From: Ooceraea biroi
Taxonomy: Eukaryota > Arthropoda > Insecta > Hymenoptera > Formicidae
Length of the DNA: 64,000 nucleotides
Assembly: GCF_003672135.1 (NCBI RefSeq)
Contig: NC_039512.1
Coordinates: forward strand, 9,936,874 to 10,000,873
Reading direction: 5' to 3'
The position numbers and the translations under genes are program-made. Below, piece by piece: positions 47,253 to 59,370 of this stretch; within the stretch, counting starts at the first letter, position 1; each line of letters opens with the position of its first letter. The notes below the pieces were generated by a model that was not told the origin of the DNA, made no database searches, and saw nothing but the letters and a program-made list of their open reading frames with translations.

Positions 47253-50200
47253 TCAAACACGAATAGAAGACGGTATCTGCTTCAACATCTCTTTCAACTC
47301 GTCGGCCAGTAGTTTTATACTTCCTTGCAGATTTTCCTGTCCACTGCTCTCGTGTTTTTTCAATTCGTCCATCCAGTTCTCCTCTTCAGTACTATCACAT
47401 TGACTTCTGTACGTGCGGGACGGGCAATCCAAGGTTGAATTTTGGTACTCGTTGTCCGCTGACTCGCTAACCGTTAAACCCCGGAGTCTGTCTCTAACTA
47501 TGTAATGTAAGAGTGAGCTGAACGTTGCAAGTTCCCGCGCATCGACCGCCCTCGGATTCGATTCCGCTGATTCTTCGTGAATCACCGTAATCTGCAATGC
47601 ACATTGTGACAATCCACTGTTATCACGTAAACGCGACCCAGGCAGCACACATTGGTTTCAAAACCGTTTCATAAACGTTTTGCCGTAACGTTTCGTAACC
47701 ATTTTATTGAAACGTTTATTTAGGAGAAAAATGTCCAACGAAAAAACGTTTCTTTTTCGGCAAAAAAACCTTTCAGAAACCATCAGAAAAATATTTATCA
47801 ATTCTATATATCAGTGCCTCAAAGATAGACAGAGTTAAGTCACATTTTTGTAAACAACTAGATTTTTATATTTTATGAATTACTCTCTAAATTTCGTGTA
47901 GTGGAATCTCACCCTTTTGAAATATCACTTCGAGTAATAGTGATCTCAAAAGTTTCAAAACAAAAGAAGAAGAAAAGAGTATTGGATCGGTTTTCCGGAT
48001 GGTTATTTATAAGGTGATAACACAAATGTTACTTGCGAGAACGTCACGTCTGGCCTGGCCATCTATCGGTCGCTTGGTGAATCAGAGGTGGGAATCACAC
48101 ACACTCGTGTTGATTTTGTCTCTTGTTCCATAATCGAGTACATTGAAACGTATGATGTAAAAATAATTAATACTCGCAAAGTAAGTAGAAATTACTATTT
48201 TTTCTATATTAATTATATAATTTCAAATCAATTTAATAAAACAGATTTTTCGTTTCTTAAACGTGAAAAATACGTTTTTAAAATTGAGGTCTAAAAACGG
48301 TTTCTATTTAAACCGTTTCTTAAATGGTAACTTTATGTTTCTTAGACATTAGATACGTCTAAGAAACATATATTAGGCTAACATGTGCTGCCTGGGGATT
48401 ATCCTGAAATGCAAGACGTATGCCGAGACTTGATTTACCATCCAATTGAAGAACGCGTCCCGCTTTGCCATCCACCTTGTGCGCACATCGAGTAGCTCTC
48501 CAGCATCACGGAACTCTCGCAGTCGATCGTCCTCAGAGCCGTTTCTATCAATGGTTTCCGTCACGATGCGCTTCGTCAACGCTAATTCAGACACGCACAA
48601 ATGCGGCAGACCGCTAACGTTGATACTTGCCGCGTGCGCCTTGGATATCAAGCTACCTTTCTCGCGAATCAATTCAGATATTTGCCTCAGGCTGAGATTC
48701 ACTTTGGCGTTCAAATGTAAGATGTTGTCAAGCTGAGTACTCGTTGAAAACTCAACTGGCCGTTTGTTCGGTGCTATAAATGATGTGTTACATTCCGGTA
48801 AAGCCACGTGAGAGCATTCGGCACCCAAGGCGCTATTAGTTAGCCTTGTTCGAAAAATGGTAGTTAAAACGTCCTGTGTTCCCAGTAGCCACGCTAGTGC
48901 GATCAGTAAATCCCTGCTACCACTACTATCGCGCGATAAACCGTAAAATTGTGTCACCGGATACTGCAGGAACGCGAGATGAAGCTTCACTGCCGTCAAC
49001 GTATCTAGAAATATAGTATGAAATACAAACCCACGAAGTGAACCGGATATCTCATGTATACGGTAGCTTAAGGGGTTACATACCTCCAGAATTTTCAAAC
49101 AATCGATTTTTTTTATTACTGATTTTCATTCTTTATACTTTTAAAAATATAATAAAAAAAGAATTAGTGAAAAATTCCAATCCGTAACGAAGATATAACA
49201 ATAAATATGACCGCGCGTCAGGAGGCGGGCCGCGGCGCAGGCTACCGCAAAGAAGCTCGAACAGCCCACAGATTACAGAAAACTGTACAAAATATAAAAA
49301 TTATCGAGAAGGAAGGCACGCAATATGAAATTGGAATGGGAGATTAAGCTCACTACAAAAATTAATATTTACACGATTTTTACTTCTCAAACTTTAAACG
49401 CGTTTTTCTCGAAACCAGTTTTTTTGACACGGTCGGCACGATAACTCGAAGAGTTTTCAATATTTTTTAAAATTTTTGGTTCTCAAATCTTCGTAATCGT
49501 TTTGTCTATAGTCTATCGAGCCATTTTTTTGCAATTTTGTTTAATACAATTTTTATAAACAATTAAAAACCGAAATTTTTCATGAAAACATGAAGTTCAA
49601 CTTTGACATGGCATAAATTGTTTATTTTTTTGAAATTAAAAAATCTGGCTCGATAGACTATAACTACAACATTACTTTACAAGAAATTTCTTGCATTTGT
49701 CAGATCCATCAATGTTACAAGAAGATATCATGCCGACTCTGAGGGGACAATTTTTTAGCAGCGGTCCAATTAATGCCACAAAACTTTATTTTATTAATAT
49801 TCAAAAATTTATTATTAATTATTTTTTTACACTTAAAGGACCAGTAAATCATATGCAATTCATATTTTACTTTATTATTTCAGATATACCCCCTAAAAAA
49901 ATTCCCTAAACATATCAATTTTTCGCCGCTATGGAGGTATGTAACCCCTTAAACGCACATGGAGTTATATGTTGTTTGTGATATAATGTATTATAATTTT
50001 GTGTAACTTAGAACACCAATGCGTTATTATTACGTCTACACGTTCGTGTGTACGATTAAATTTCTGAGGCCTTCGCGGTCGTCACTAATATCAATTCTGG
50101 TTTCCGGGTTGAAGCCGAGAAATAAACTGATATCGTTACTTCGCAGTGGTCCCCTGATGAAGTGGACTGAAATGTTTATGAAACATCGGAACCAAAGTGA

Positions 50201-53200
50201 AAACGCAGCTGCAACTCGGAGACCAGAGCTGATTAGATTTCTATTACATATAAGTTTCTCTTCGTTTGTTCTTTATTAATTTCTGTGATGAAATTTCTGT
50301 GCTTTATATTCACAGAAAGCAAAAGTGATTTCGGTGAATTCCGTGTCACGGAACGTATTTGCGAAAATGAATATAGAATAATATTAATTATTATATAAAT
50401 ACTCGCTTTTACATTTACGTGTACATCAATTGTATTGGGTTGGCCAAAAAGTAATTGCGTTTTTTCCAATAGATGGACATACATGTCTTGAAATGTAACT
50501 AACTTCATTCTAAACCGCAAATTCATTATGTAGGTTAACAATTCACAGTTCAAGCTTGTTTTAGAAAAAGGAAGTACACGATTTCGTTAACAATTGTTCG
50601 TTTGCCGTCGATTTCAAAATGGAAAATCAAAAAGAACATTTTCGTCATATTTTGTTTTATTACTTCCGAAAAGGGAAAAACGCTGTGCAAGCTCATAAAA
50701 AGTTATGTCATGTATATGGCGAAGATGCTTAAAACTGCGGCAGTGTCAAAATTGGTTTACTAAATTTCGATCTGGAGATTTTAATGTGAAAGATGCACCA
50801 CGCTCAGGAAGGCCAATCGAAATTGATGATGACAAAATAAAGGCACTGATCGATTCCAATCGGCGTTTAACGACCCGAGAGATTGCTGAGAATCTTAACA
50901 TATCGAAATCGAGTGTTGAAAACCATTTAAAACGACTTGGATACATCGATATTTGGGTACCACATGAGCTGAAAGAAATTCATCTCACTAAGCGTATTGA
51001 CATCTGCGATTCTCTTTTGAAACGTGAGGAAAATGATCGATTTTTGAAACGTATGATAACAGGCGACGAAAAATCGATCGTCTACAGCAACGTCAAACGA
51101 AAAAGATCGTGGAGCAAGCGTGATGAACCTGCTGAAAGCACTTGAAAAGCAGATATTCACCAAAGAAAGATTATGCTGTCAGTCTGGTGAGACTGTGTAT
51201 TTTGAGCTGCTTGCAAGGAATCAAACCATTAATTCAGACGTATACTGTCGTCAACTGGATTGCCATCAAACAGAAACGTCGAGAATTGGTGAATCGCAAA
51301 GGTGTTGTGTTTCACCATGATAACGCTAGACCACATACAAGTTTGGTCACTCGTGAAAAATTGTTGCAGCTTGGATGGGATGTGTTACCATGATGTTACC
51401 ACATCCACCATATTCGCCAGACCTGGCACCATTAGATTACCATTTGTTTCGTTCTTTGCAAAACGCCTTGAATGGTAAAACCTTTACTGCTGATGAGGAT
51501 ATGAAATCGTTGTTGAAATTGTTTTTTGCTGAAAAAGATAAGAACTGTTTTGAGCGCGGAATCATGAAGTTGCCTGAAAAATGGCAAAAGATAATCAAAC
51601 AAAATGGACAATATATTGTTTAATCAAGTTTTTGTTTCCCATGAAAAATTCGCCTTTTATTTATATAAAAAAAAAACGCAATTACTTTTTGGCCAACCCA
51701 ATACATGTGTAGGGTATTGTTTTCTAAATAAATAAAATTATAATAAATGAATGAAATTATTTATAACGTTCTGGCTAAATAACTAAAGTATAAATCAATG
51801 AGAACAAACCGTAATTTCGGAAATCTATATCGCTTCGTTTTTCCCTCGCAGCGTGGTAACTCAAAATGTGCAGCGTGCTCCACAGCTTTTCGGTCTAACA
51901 GAAAATCCGTACATAATATCTACTATTAAAAGAAATATTCTGCATGTGATATTTGAGTGTGATGTCTTTAATTCGTCAAATGTAATATTGTTTGTCACAG
52001 TATTTTCTGTTTTATAATTGATTGATAATTCTTCTCTGTGAATGCTTTTTATTTTATTTTGGACACCAGTGGAGCGACATGCAATAAATGTATTAAAACG
52101 CGTGAATAATATAACACGCAATTTGTAAGATAATGAACGTTTAATAAACAAAGGGCACTTGCAAACAAATTAATATTTTTATTTATTAACTCTTTGCACT
52201 CGAAGGCTTTTTTCGCTAAATATATATATTTTTTTCTCGTACTTATCATTCTTCCTTTCGGCCTTATTGCTTTTCGCCTTACAGTATAACATAAATAAAC
52301 AGATAGGTATTGAACAGCTGACTACAAGAGGAAACAACAGTTATTGGTTTTGTATATTCCTCTCACTCGCCATTCGAATTGCGGTATCAAAACAAGTGGC
52401 GACTGAGAGTCGCCTCTCGAGTGCAAAGGGTTCAAATTATACAAACGACGTTATATGGAAATATTACGAATGAATCTTATAATAGATAATAGGCAGAGCC
52501 TTATCTTACAAAAATTCAAAGTCTACACAAAAAGTAATACAACTTTAATTTTCGAAATAATCGTCATTATTGTTTATGATTATATTATTTTTGGAGCGCA
52601 TTCCCGGTTTCTTTGCAAAAAAAGGGGAGGGTTTGATCGAACGAAATAAAACTAACGGCATCGAATTAAGTTACACATCTAACAATGTTTATCGAAATAT
52701 TGATCTGATTGCTTAAACGTGCACACACATAGACCAAATTTAATTTAACTTCAATACCGACGCTATAGTTGAACTATGGCTGGAAAACTAGTGTATGAGC
52801 CATATATTTTTAATTATACATTTAACTCATAAAATTAATTAAATGGCAGACAATAATTAAGCACTGCTAGATCTGCTGATAATAAACATATAGAATTTTG
52901 TAGAAGAGAAAAAGGATATGAGAGCAAAATATATCTTGAACATGAATTATATCTTGAACCATGGGCGTCCGTAGGATTTTTTCCAGGGGGGGGGGGCATG
53001 ATTTAAAATGTTACTTCCAGAATTAAAATACTTATAATTTAATGGAATTAATGGAAAAGATTAAAAATACTGGAATTTTCTTCAGAAAATCTAATGCTTA
53101 AAGAACTTATAAGCGAATCTGTATATGGTAAAAACAGGCTTAGTTTATAGTATTCTTCGGGATCCTCTGTGAAATAGTTCGCTCTTTTAGTTTGTTTTAA

Positions 53201-53943
53201 TACAATTCGTGGTACTTTAATCTCAACACCAATCGAGCAGTTAAATTTCTCGTATTCTGTGAAAATATTGTCAAATTTATCCCGTTTTTCATGAAGAATA
53301 GAGATTAAACGTTTTATATGATTTTGACATTCGAGCAAATTTATTTGTTTATTTTGTAATAATACAGAAATTGGTTCTAGTATTTCGGAATATTTTGATA
53401 TTATAAATAGGCATAATAGAAATGTCGGTCTAATTGCGGAACAGTATAAACAATGAGCTTTTTGCTTACCACTAGTGGACCCTTCAGAAATTTCAAGCAA
53501 TATATTGTTCTAATATTGTTCCGAAATGCTTTTTAAATTGACTAATAGATTTATGCTTCTTGGTCGACATGCTATAAACGTGCGTTGCGGCGACAACCTG
53601 CAATCTTTTTTCTTTATTTCAAGGAAAAATAAATTGTTTGCTGATTCCAGGAGGGGGCAAATGCCCGGTCTTGCCCCCACCCCCCTGCGGACGCCCATGT
53701 CTTGAACTATTAATACATGACTATTTTGAGCAATTACAACAGATAATTAAGCTGAGTAGTATCTATTAGTTGTGAAAGTTAGGTTAGGTGCAATGATACG
53801 AGTCAGAATATCGCTGCACTTACGGTAATTTCATCTGGAGCGTTACATTCGGCTAGTCTGAGATGCTCGACGGTCAGGCCCACATTTGTCAACGAGTTGA
53901 CGTACTTGCACAACGCCAGTAACACATCTCTCTCATCAGACAT
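47253..53943 (-). CDS. TEDC1: Tubulin epsilon and delta complex protein 1 (TEDC1)-like
   Basis: Four exons (minus) join in phase to 369 residues: 53943-53824, 51894-51810, 49004-48439 and 47591-47253. The start is MSDERDVLLALCKYVN. Features I associate with TEDC1 are LRLAECNAPDEIT then LWSTLHILS, the block VKLHLAFLQYPVTQFYGLS followed by SRDLLIALAWLL, and a late FFNWM motif. The second exon was too short to show as an open frame and was found from phase and splice signals (TGTTAG acceptor, G/GTTTGT donor). TEDC1 acts with delta/epsilon tubulin at centrioles for triplet microtubule stability. The homology is from memory and moderate. Introns hold at least five mobile elements, and the gene is 6.7 kb for 1.1 kb of coding sequence. 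Confidence 0.65.
47637..48396. mobile_element. CCCAGGCAGC-terminus non-autonomous element, copy 1
   Basis: A 760-bp element begins CCCAGGCAGCACA and ends in the exact complement TGTGCTGCCTGGG. It is flanked by GA on both sides (47635-47636 and 48397-48398). Near the ends, AAACGTTT/AAACGGTTT motifs recur. It carries a 68-codon open frame that is also in copy 2. It lies in the last intron of the TEDC1-like gene. Confidence 0.9.
49068..49952. mobile_element. TTAA-flanked inverted-repeat element (piggyBac-type MITE)
   Basis: 885 bp bounded by TTAA at 49068 and 49949. Inverted termini GGGGTTACATACCTCC and GGAGGTATGTAACCCC match perfectly over 16 bp. The interior is AT-rich with an internal inverted copy of CTCGATAGACTATA. 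No transposase. It lies in a TEDC1 intron. Confidence 0.85.
50435..51701 (+). mobile_element. mariner element, frame-shifted transposase
   Basis: 1,267 bp with TA on each side (50433-50434 and 51702-51703). Inverted termini TTGGGTTGGCCAAAAAGTAA match over about 27 bp. Transposase starts at MENQKEHFRHILFYYFRKGK (near 50620), shifts frame at about 50729, carries WFTKFRSGDFNVKD and WVPHELKEIHLTKR, stops at 51143, and resumes with VVFHHDNARPH and the SPDLAPLDYHLF box. D,D34D positions are visible but split over frames, so the copy cannot encode an active enzyme. Confidence 0.94.
52186..52434. mobile_element. Degenerate TTAA-type inverted-repeat element
   Basis: Left end TTAACTCTTTGCACTCGAAGGC pairs with the right end GCCTCTCGAGTGCAAAGGGTTCAA with a few mismatches. 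The right TTAA has become TTCA. The termini are related to those at 15171-15381. Confidence 0.55.
52960..53699 (-). mobile_element. hAT-type element with transposase fragment
   Basis: 740 bp flanked by an exact 8-bp repeat TCTTGAAC (52952-52959 and 53700-53707). Inverted termini start CATGGGCGTCCG; the left end contains a run of about eleven G and the right end a matching C-rich tract. The minus strand holds a 150-codon fragment (53500-53048) resembling the middle of hAT-family transposases/ZMYM-like proteins (SKYSEILEPISVLLQNKQ, then EDPEEYYKLSLFLPYTDSL). The dimerisation and catalytic ends are missing. It lies in the first intron of the TEDC1-like gene. Confidence 0.85.
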
Positions 53944-54159
53944 GATCACGAACGAAAAACGCGCGCGACTGCCGTTAGTCCCGGCTCTGTCCGCGCGATG
54001 TCGCTTGGAGGCCTGACTTGAACGCTCCGCGTATAAAATGATATGTAAAATACGCGTAAACAACTGCAGAGACACATGTTTTTCTTCATTCCTCACATTT
54101 ACTCTCACGTATCTCGAAACAGCGAAATGATTGTTTTTTTCCTATTTTCCCCTCTCATG

Positions 54160-54869
54160 TTAAGGGGGGAGCCTGCTTTAGAACGTTGAAAATAAGGTAT
54201 AATTTTACGAATTTTTTTGGAGAAACTATACAGCGGATCATTATAAAACTTTTATGCATTTATTAGTACATGTTTAAAGATAAAAAAATTATCTTTTTAT
54301 TTGAATATATCGCCTGTAGAGGTCGTCCTGGAGGCATTGTAAATTGGTGAGCATTCTCCCGCCTCCAAATTTCATCCAAACTGAAAAATTGAAATATTTT
54401 CTCGTTATTTATGAATTCCCATCGTCGATGAACCTTTAATATTCATAAAAACATTAAGTTAAACAATTATTTTTGCATGAAAAAGTTCAAAAACTTTGCC
54501 TAAAAATCGTACTTTTGTGTCCTAAGCTCCACCATTTTGGCACTTTTCAACTTTTTTCTTCTCTCTTTGGTTCATCGACGATGGGAATTCATAAATAACG
54601 AGAAGATATTTCAATTTTTCAGTTTAGACGAAATTTGGAGGCAGGAGAATGCTCAGCAATTTGCAATGCCGGCGACGCGGCTGCACTAAGATTTCTCCAG
54701 GACGACCTCTACAAGCGATACATTCAAATAAAAAAATAATTTTTGTTATCTTTAAACATGTACTAATAAATGCATCAGAGTTTTATAATGATCCGCTGTA
54801 TAGTTTCTCCAAAAACAATTCGTAAAATATACCTTATTTTCAGCGTTCTAAAGCAGGCTCCCCCCTTAA
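54160..54869. mobile_element. TTAA-flanked foldback element
   Basis: 710 bp bounded by TTAA at 54160 and 54866. The two halves are inverted copies of roughly 330 bp each, starting GGGGGGAGCCTGCTTTAGAA, with small differences and an extra ~25-bp block in the right arm (ATGCCGGCGACGCGGCTGCA region). It sits between the divergent TEDC1-like and Spatzle genes, 217 bp from the TEDC1 start codon and 254 bp from the Spatzle start codon. Confidence 0.88.
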
Positions 54870-55122
54870 TTCGAGTTTTTCACGCTAATGTAAGACTCAC
54901 ATATTTGCGCGTACGTGCGAACTTCCTTTTCCTATTTGGAAGTAAACGCGCAAACGATGACGCGCGAGTTCCCCACCGTTTCGATCATCATCGGCGTCGA
55001 AGGATCCTTTCTCGCTCGTGCGCCTCTCGGATCGTTCCGGACAGCAGCGGTCAGTAGCGCGCGAGCGTCCGCGTGCGGAACGTCATTAAAATTGTAGCAG
55101 TTACTCGCAGGAACCAAGCACG

Positions 55123-58100
55123 ATGACACCGCGCGCTCTGTGGAAAGCGTGCCTGGCGTTCATCCTGGTAAGAAAATCCATTTTCCTCTTCACTCTGAAG
55201 TTATCTTCGTGTCCCGCGTTATTCGCGTACTGAATTGTCTTCATCCTGAATTTAGCGGCGAATTGATTCGACTTTTTAAAATTTATTCGCGCGTCGTACT
55301 TGTGTCTTTCGCGTTTAGTGCTTTGTTATAATTTATTGTTTATTTCAATTGTGGCCGGATAGCTAGATAAGCGTAGTTTATACGCGCGCGACGTTAGTTA
55401 ATCAATACCTTATCGGACAACTGTGATTTGTGCGCGCGATAAAAGAACCAGATGCAGCGGAGAAGCGCGCAAATGCTTCGCGACATTGCTGCGAATGTGG
55501 GATTTGCATACGCGAATATACACAATTAATATCTTAATTATATAGTATCTTTATATTAAAATTAACAACTTTAACATTTTAATAAAACCTGCAATCCTGT
55601 CCCGATTTTTTGACAACATGAACAACAATAATTGGTTTCTAACAATTACGTTCTTGGTTCTTCTTCCTTTTCATAAGAAGAACGTCGCGATAGACGCTTT
55701 CGGTAGTGAAAGTGTTAATTAAAAATAAATTGGATAAACGGTGTGAAGAAACGATCACGTGCTCCGAGACACGTGTTTGTTTAGGGAATTCTTCGTTTCT
55801 TGTGGTGAAAGGAAGAATTCCTCGCTATCGATTCCACTCTCCTCTCGTGTTACTTGTAGCCCGAAATCGCAGTTTTGCCTCGATTTCGACTAACTTCACA
55901 CCGCTTCATCGTCGCGCACGCGACAAGCGCCGGTGCGAGACAGCGCGCGCTAATAAAACGATGACAGATCGCAGGATACCTGGAAATCGCAGGATGAGCG
56001 TCGCGCAATTTCACGATTCGCTGGTGCGGGAGGAAACGCGATGAAGATTTAAATCACGAAAAGAATCATCGCCGTGCGGAATCGGGGAATACCTCGCTTA
56101 CATCGCGTGCTACATCGCGCGGCCTTGCTGGCACGTTTTCCAAAATTAAAATCGACAAGTGTCTCTCGTCGTTTCCTATGCAGTCGATCGATGCCATGTA
56201 TGCGAGCTCATTACCCAGGCAGCACACATTGGTTTCAAAACCGTTTCATAAACGTTTTGCAACCATTTTATTGAAACGTTTATTTAGGAGAAAAATGTCC
56301 AACGAAAAAACGTTTCTTTTTCGGCAAAAAACGTTTCAGAAACCATCAGAAAAATATTTATCAATTCTATATATCAGTGCCTCAAAGATAGACAGAGTTA
56401 AGTCACATTTTTGTAAACAACTAGATTTTTATATTTTATGAATTACTCTCTAAATTTCGTGTAGTGGAATCTCACTCTTTTGAAATATCACTTCGAGTAA
56501 TAGTGATCTCGAAAGTTTCAAAACAAAAGAAGAAGAAAAGAGTATTGGATCGGTTTTCCGGATGGTTATTTATAAGGTGATAACACAAATGTTACTTGCG
56601 AGAACGTCACGTCTGGCCTGGCCATCTATCGGTCGCTTGGTGAATCAGAGGTGGGAATCACGCACACTCGTGTTGATTTTGTCTCTTGTTCCATAATCGA
56701 GTACATTGAAACGTATGATGTAAAAATAATTAATACTCGCAAAGTAAGTAGAAATTACTATTTTTTCTATATTAATTATATAATTTCAAATCAATTTAAT
56801 AAAACAGATTTTTCGTTTCTTAAACGTGAAAAATACGTTTTTAAAATTGAGGTCTAAAAACGGTTTCTATTTAAACCGTTTCTTAAATGGTAACTTTATG
56901 TTTCTTAGACATTAGATACGTCTAAGAAACGTATATTAGGCTAACATGTGCTGCCTGGGTACATTACATAATCGCGCGCGTGCGATTACGCCCACAAGAA
57001 CAAAAAAATCCCGGATCTCTTACAGCCGGCCGTACAGAAACGAAGTAAAATCATTTATCTCCCGCGCTTATCGGCGCACTCGAGTCACACGCGCGAGAGG
57101 ATTATACGCGCACGGTCCGCACCGCGCGTAACACACGGTAACTGTATCTCGAATCGAGAGGTGGACACACGCGATCACGCTCAACGCGGTACGCTTCCGC
57201 GTCATGAAATTTCTCGGAAAATGACCTATTTTTAGAGAAGGAAAACCGTTCAGCGGTTGAGGCATGCTCGTATCCGCTGGTATATATACACACTGACCGT
57301 ACCTTTTTCCCCTCGCTCGTCATCAGGTATGCCAGACAGCGCGGCGTGTCGGGGGACACCCTCGCCGACCGAGCGCGCCGGAAGCCGAGGACGCCGTGAT
57401 GCAGGACCTAATCAGCACGGCCTACGAGAACGGCGAGCTGCTGCGATCGGAACAATGGCGATGGGACGAGAGCGACGAGGACGACGGCGGAGTCGGCAGA
57501 CCGGTGCAGCGGGACGCGTCAAAGCAGGGGACTGTAACGAGCGATGAGACTTCCGTATCCTCGAGGCCACGGGACGGAGCGCAAGGAGAGCAGAGGGCAT
57601 CGTGGGAAGGTACGTCGGCGCCAGCAGCAAGGATCCAGCTCATCCCACGATATTCAACGAGACTTGATAAAGAAGCGGTCGCGATGATTATGCGCACGTA
57701 TAATCGCAACTTGCACGCGTGACAAACCGCAAACCGATTGTGACACACCCGATTCTCGCATTTGATCTCGCGGCGCGCGATGAATCGTTAGAGCTAGGAA
57801 GCAGTTTCTGTTTATAAAATTATGATTCGCTAAGACGCTTCTTTTTTTTCCAGCTTCAAGCACGGGGACGTCGATGCAATCGGATGATAACATCATCTTT
57901 CCAACGGATCGCAGATTCGTACCGAGTCCGACATCGGTCTGCGAGAATAGCACGTACTGCGAGGAGGTCTCCAATTATCCCAGGCAGCTGGTGAACGCGG
58001 CAATAGCGCGAAATGCCAGTCTCAGGTTCCTCGGAAGCATTGACCCGGTTAATGATTTAATTATCTATTTATGATTTAATCGTGTGCATGCGTAGAGAGG

Positions 58101-59267
58101 TCGAGCGTTATAAATAACTGTTCTCACTTCTCTCATAAAAAATAATACGGCCACAGAAGGCAAAACTATAATTATAGATTGAGACAATCGCCGCGCTTTT
58201 CATGTTATAAATAGAAATTTTTGCTCATCTCGAGTATTATGATTCAAACTCGATTACAAAATCGATATCAATTTCAATTCTCGGTACGAACGTCTCTCTT
58301 GCATCATGAAACTCTGATGAATGTTTCAACCGACATCACGCATGTTTTTTCAGTTGTCCGATATCGAGCAGAGAATAGATTCAGCAGACGACTCGCCGCT
58401 TTGCCGATATCGCGTAAGTATAATTGCGAAATTCGCAGTGCGATTAGGAGATTAAAAAATTAACGGAAATATTCAATAAACGGGCCACAAATTTGTTTTC
58501 ATAGAGATGCGAGAAATAAAATTAGATATAAATTCCAAATCAAATTGTTATCAAGACATGAGCGTATAAAAATATAGAAATGTAATATAAAAATGTATAC
58601 AAAGTCTGACCCGTGGAGTAAACACTCCTCTCACTTTATCTCCGGTCAAAGTTGAATCGTAGTCTCACACTGATTCTGATCAGGCTCTTAGTTTATTTTT
58701 CGCGATTATCATGCACTTCTAAATAGTTCGGTCTTCCTCTCAAATAATTCATAACAATAAACATACTAATTAATAAACTAAAATATGCAGTTAATGCGTG
58801 AAATTACGTTCATGCGCAGGAACAAATGATCTATCCACAGAGCGCGAAGAACAAAGAAAACCAATGGCTATTCGTGGTGAATCAGGACAACCTGAAACAA
58901 GGGATACGCATCGAGGTTTGCATGTAGGCGTGCGATTTTTCTTCGTTCGACGGAAAACGTGAAATAAGACGGAGCGTCCGTGCATCTAAAGCGCAATTTT
59001 CCATTTTGCAGGAACGACGGTCAGGAGTGCAGCATGATCCAGGACTTCGCCGAGGGTTACAAGACCAGCTGCAAACAGAAGTACATCTACCGGGAACTGG
59101 CAGCGGTGGGTAGCGACGGTAACGTCATCAAGGACTCGTTTCGTTTCCCATCGAGTTGCTGTTGCCACGTGAAGTTCGTCGGCGATCCACAGCTCAGGCT
59201 GAGGTTCGGCCTGCGATACAACCAGACCACTAGCGCGACAACGAGATCCTCCCAGCGGGGGATGTGA
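55123..59267 (+). CDS. spz: Spatzle, Toll-receptor ligand
   Basis: Exons 55123-55167, 57327-57609, 57854-58047, 58354-58413, 58820-58923 and 59012-59267 join in phase to 313 residues. A signal peptide (MTPRALWKACLAFIL) starts the protein. The acidic prodomain includes FPTDRRFVPSP and the conserved YCEEVSNYP block. The C-terminal cystine-knot domain runs from MIYPQSAKNK and NQWLFVVNQD through GIRIEVC, then YKTSCKQKYIYREL and F-R-F-P-S-S-C-C-C-H-V-K-F. A likely serine-protease cleavage site lies before the knot, around the C-R-Y-R segment of the fourth exon. Spatzle is secreted, cleaved by an extracellular protease cascade, and binds Toll in dorsal-ventral patterning and antimicrobial immunity. 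The first intron carries a 746-bp MITE. A hairpin element lies 104 bp after the TGA. Confidence 0.93.
56214..56959. mobile_element. CCCAGGCAGC-terminus non-autonomous element, copy 2
   Basis: 746 bp, almost identical to 47637-48396 apart from small deletions and a few substitutions. Terminal CCCAGGCAGCACA and TGTGCTGCCTGGG are flanked by TA (56212-56213 and 56960-56961). It lies in the first intron of Spatzle. Confidence 0.92.
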
Positions 59268-59370
59268 AGCGAATCCGGTGCGAATCCGTCCGCTTCTCGC
59301 GGACTTTGCGCTGCAACATCTCCATGTAGAGGGCACGTAGGGCAAAGATGACACCCTCATGATGTAACAA

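Noticed and set aside
48088..48294. 68-codon frame repeated exactly at 56651-56857
   Set aside because: The identity reflects recent copying of the whole element; the frame starts and ends inside non-coding MITE sequence. Kept only as a question under the twin-element finding.
48373..48438. Extension of the TEDC1 third exon into the MITE (ending HMLA)
   Set aside because: The donor ATG/GTAAAT at 48438 and acceptor at 47592 join in phase and keep the conserved WM motif; the extension uses transposon sequence.
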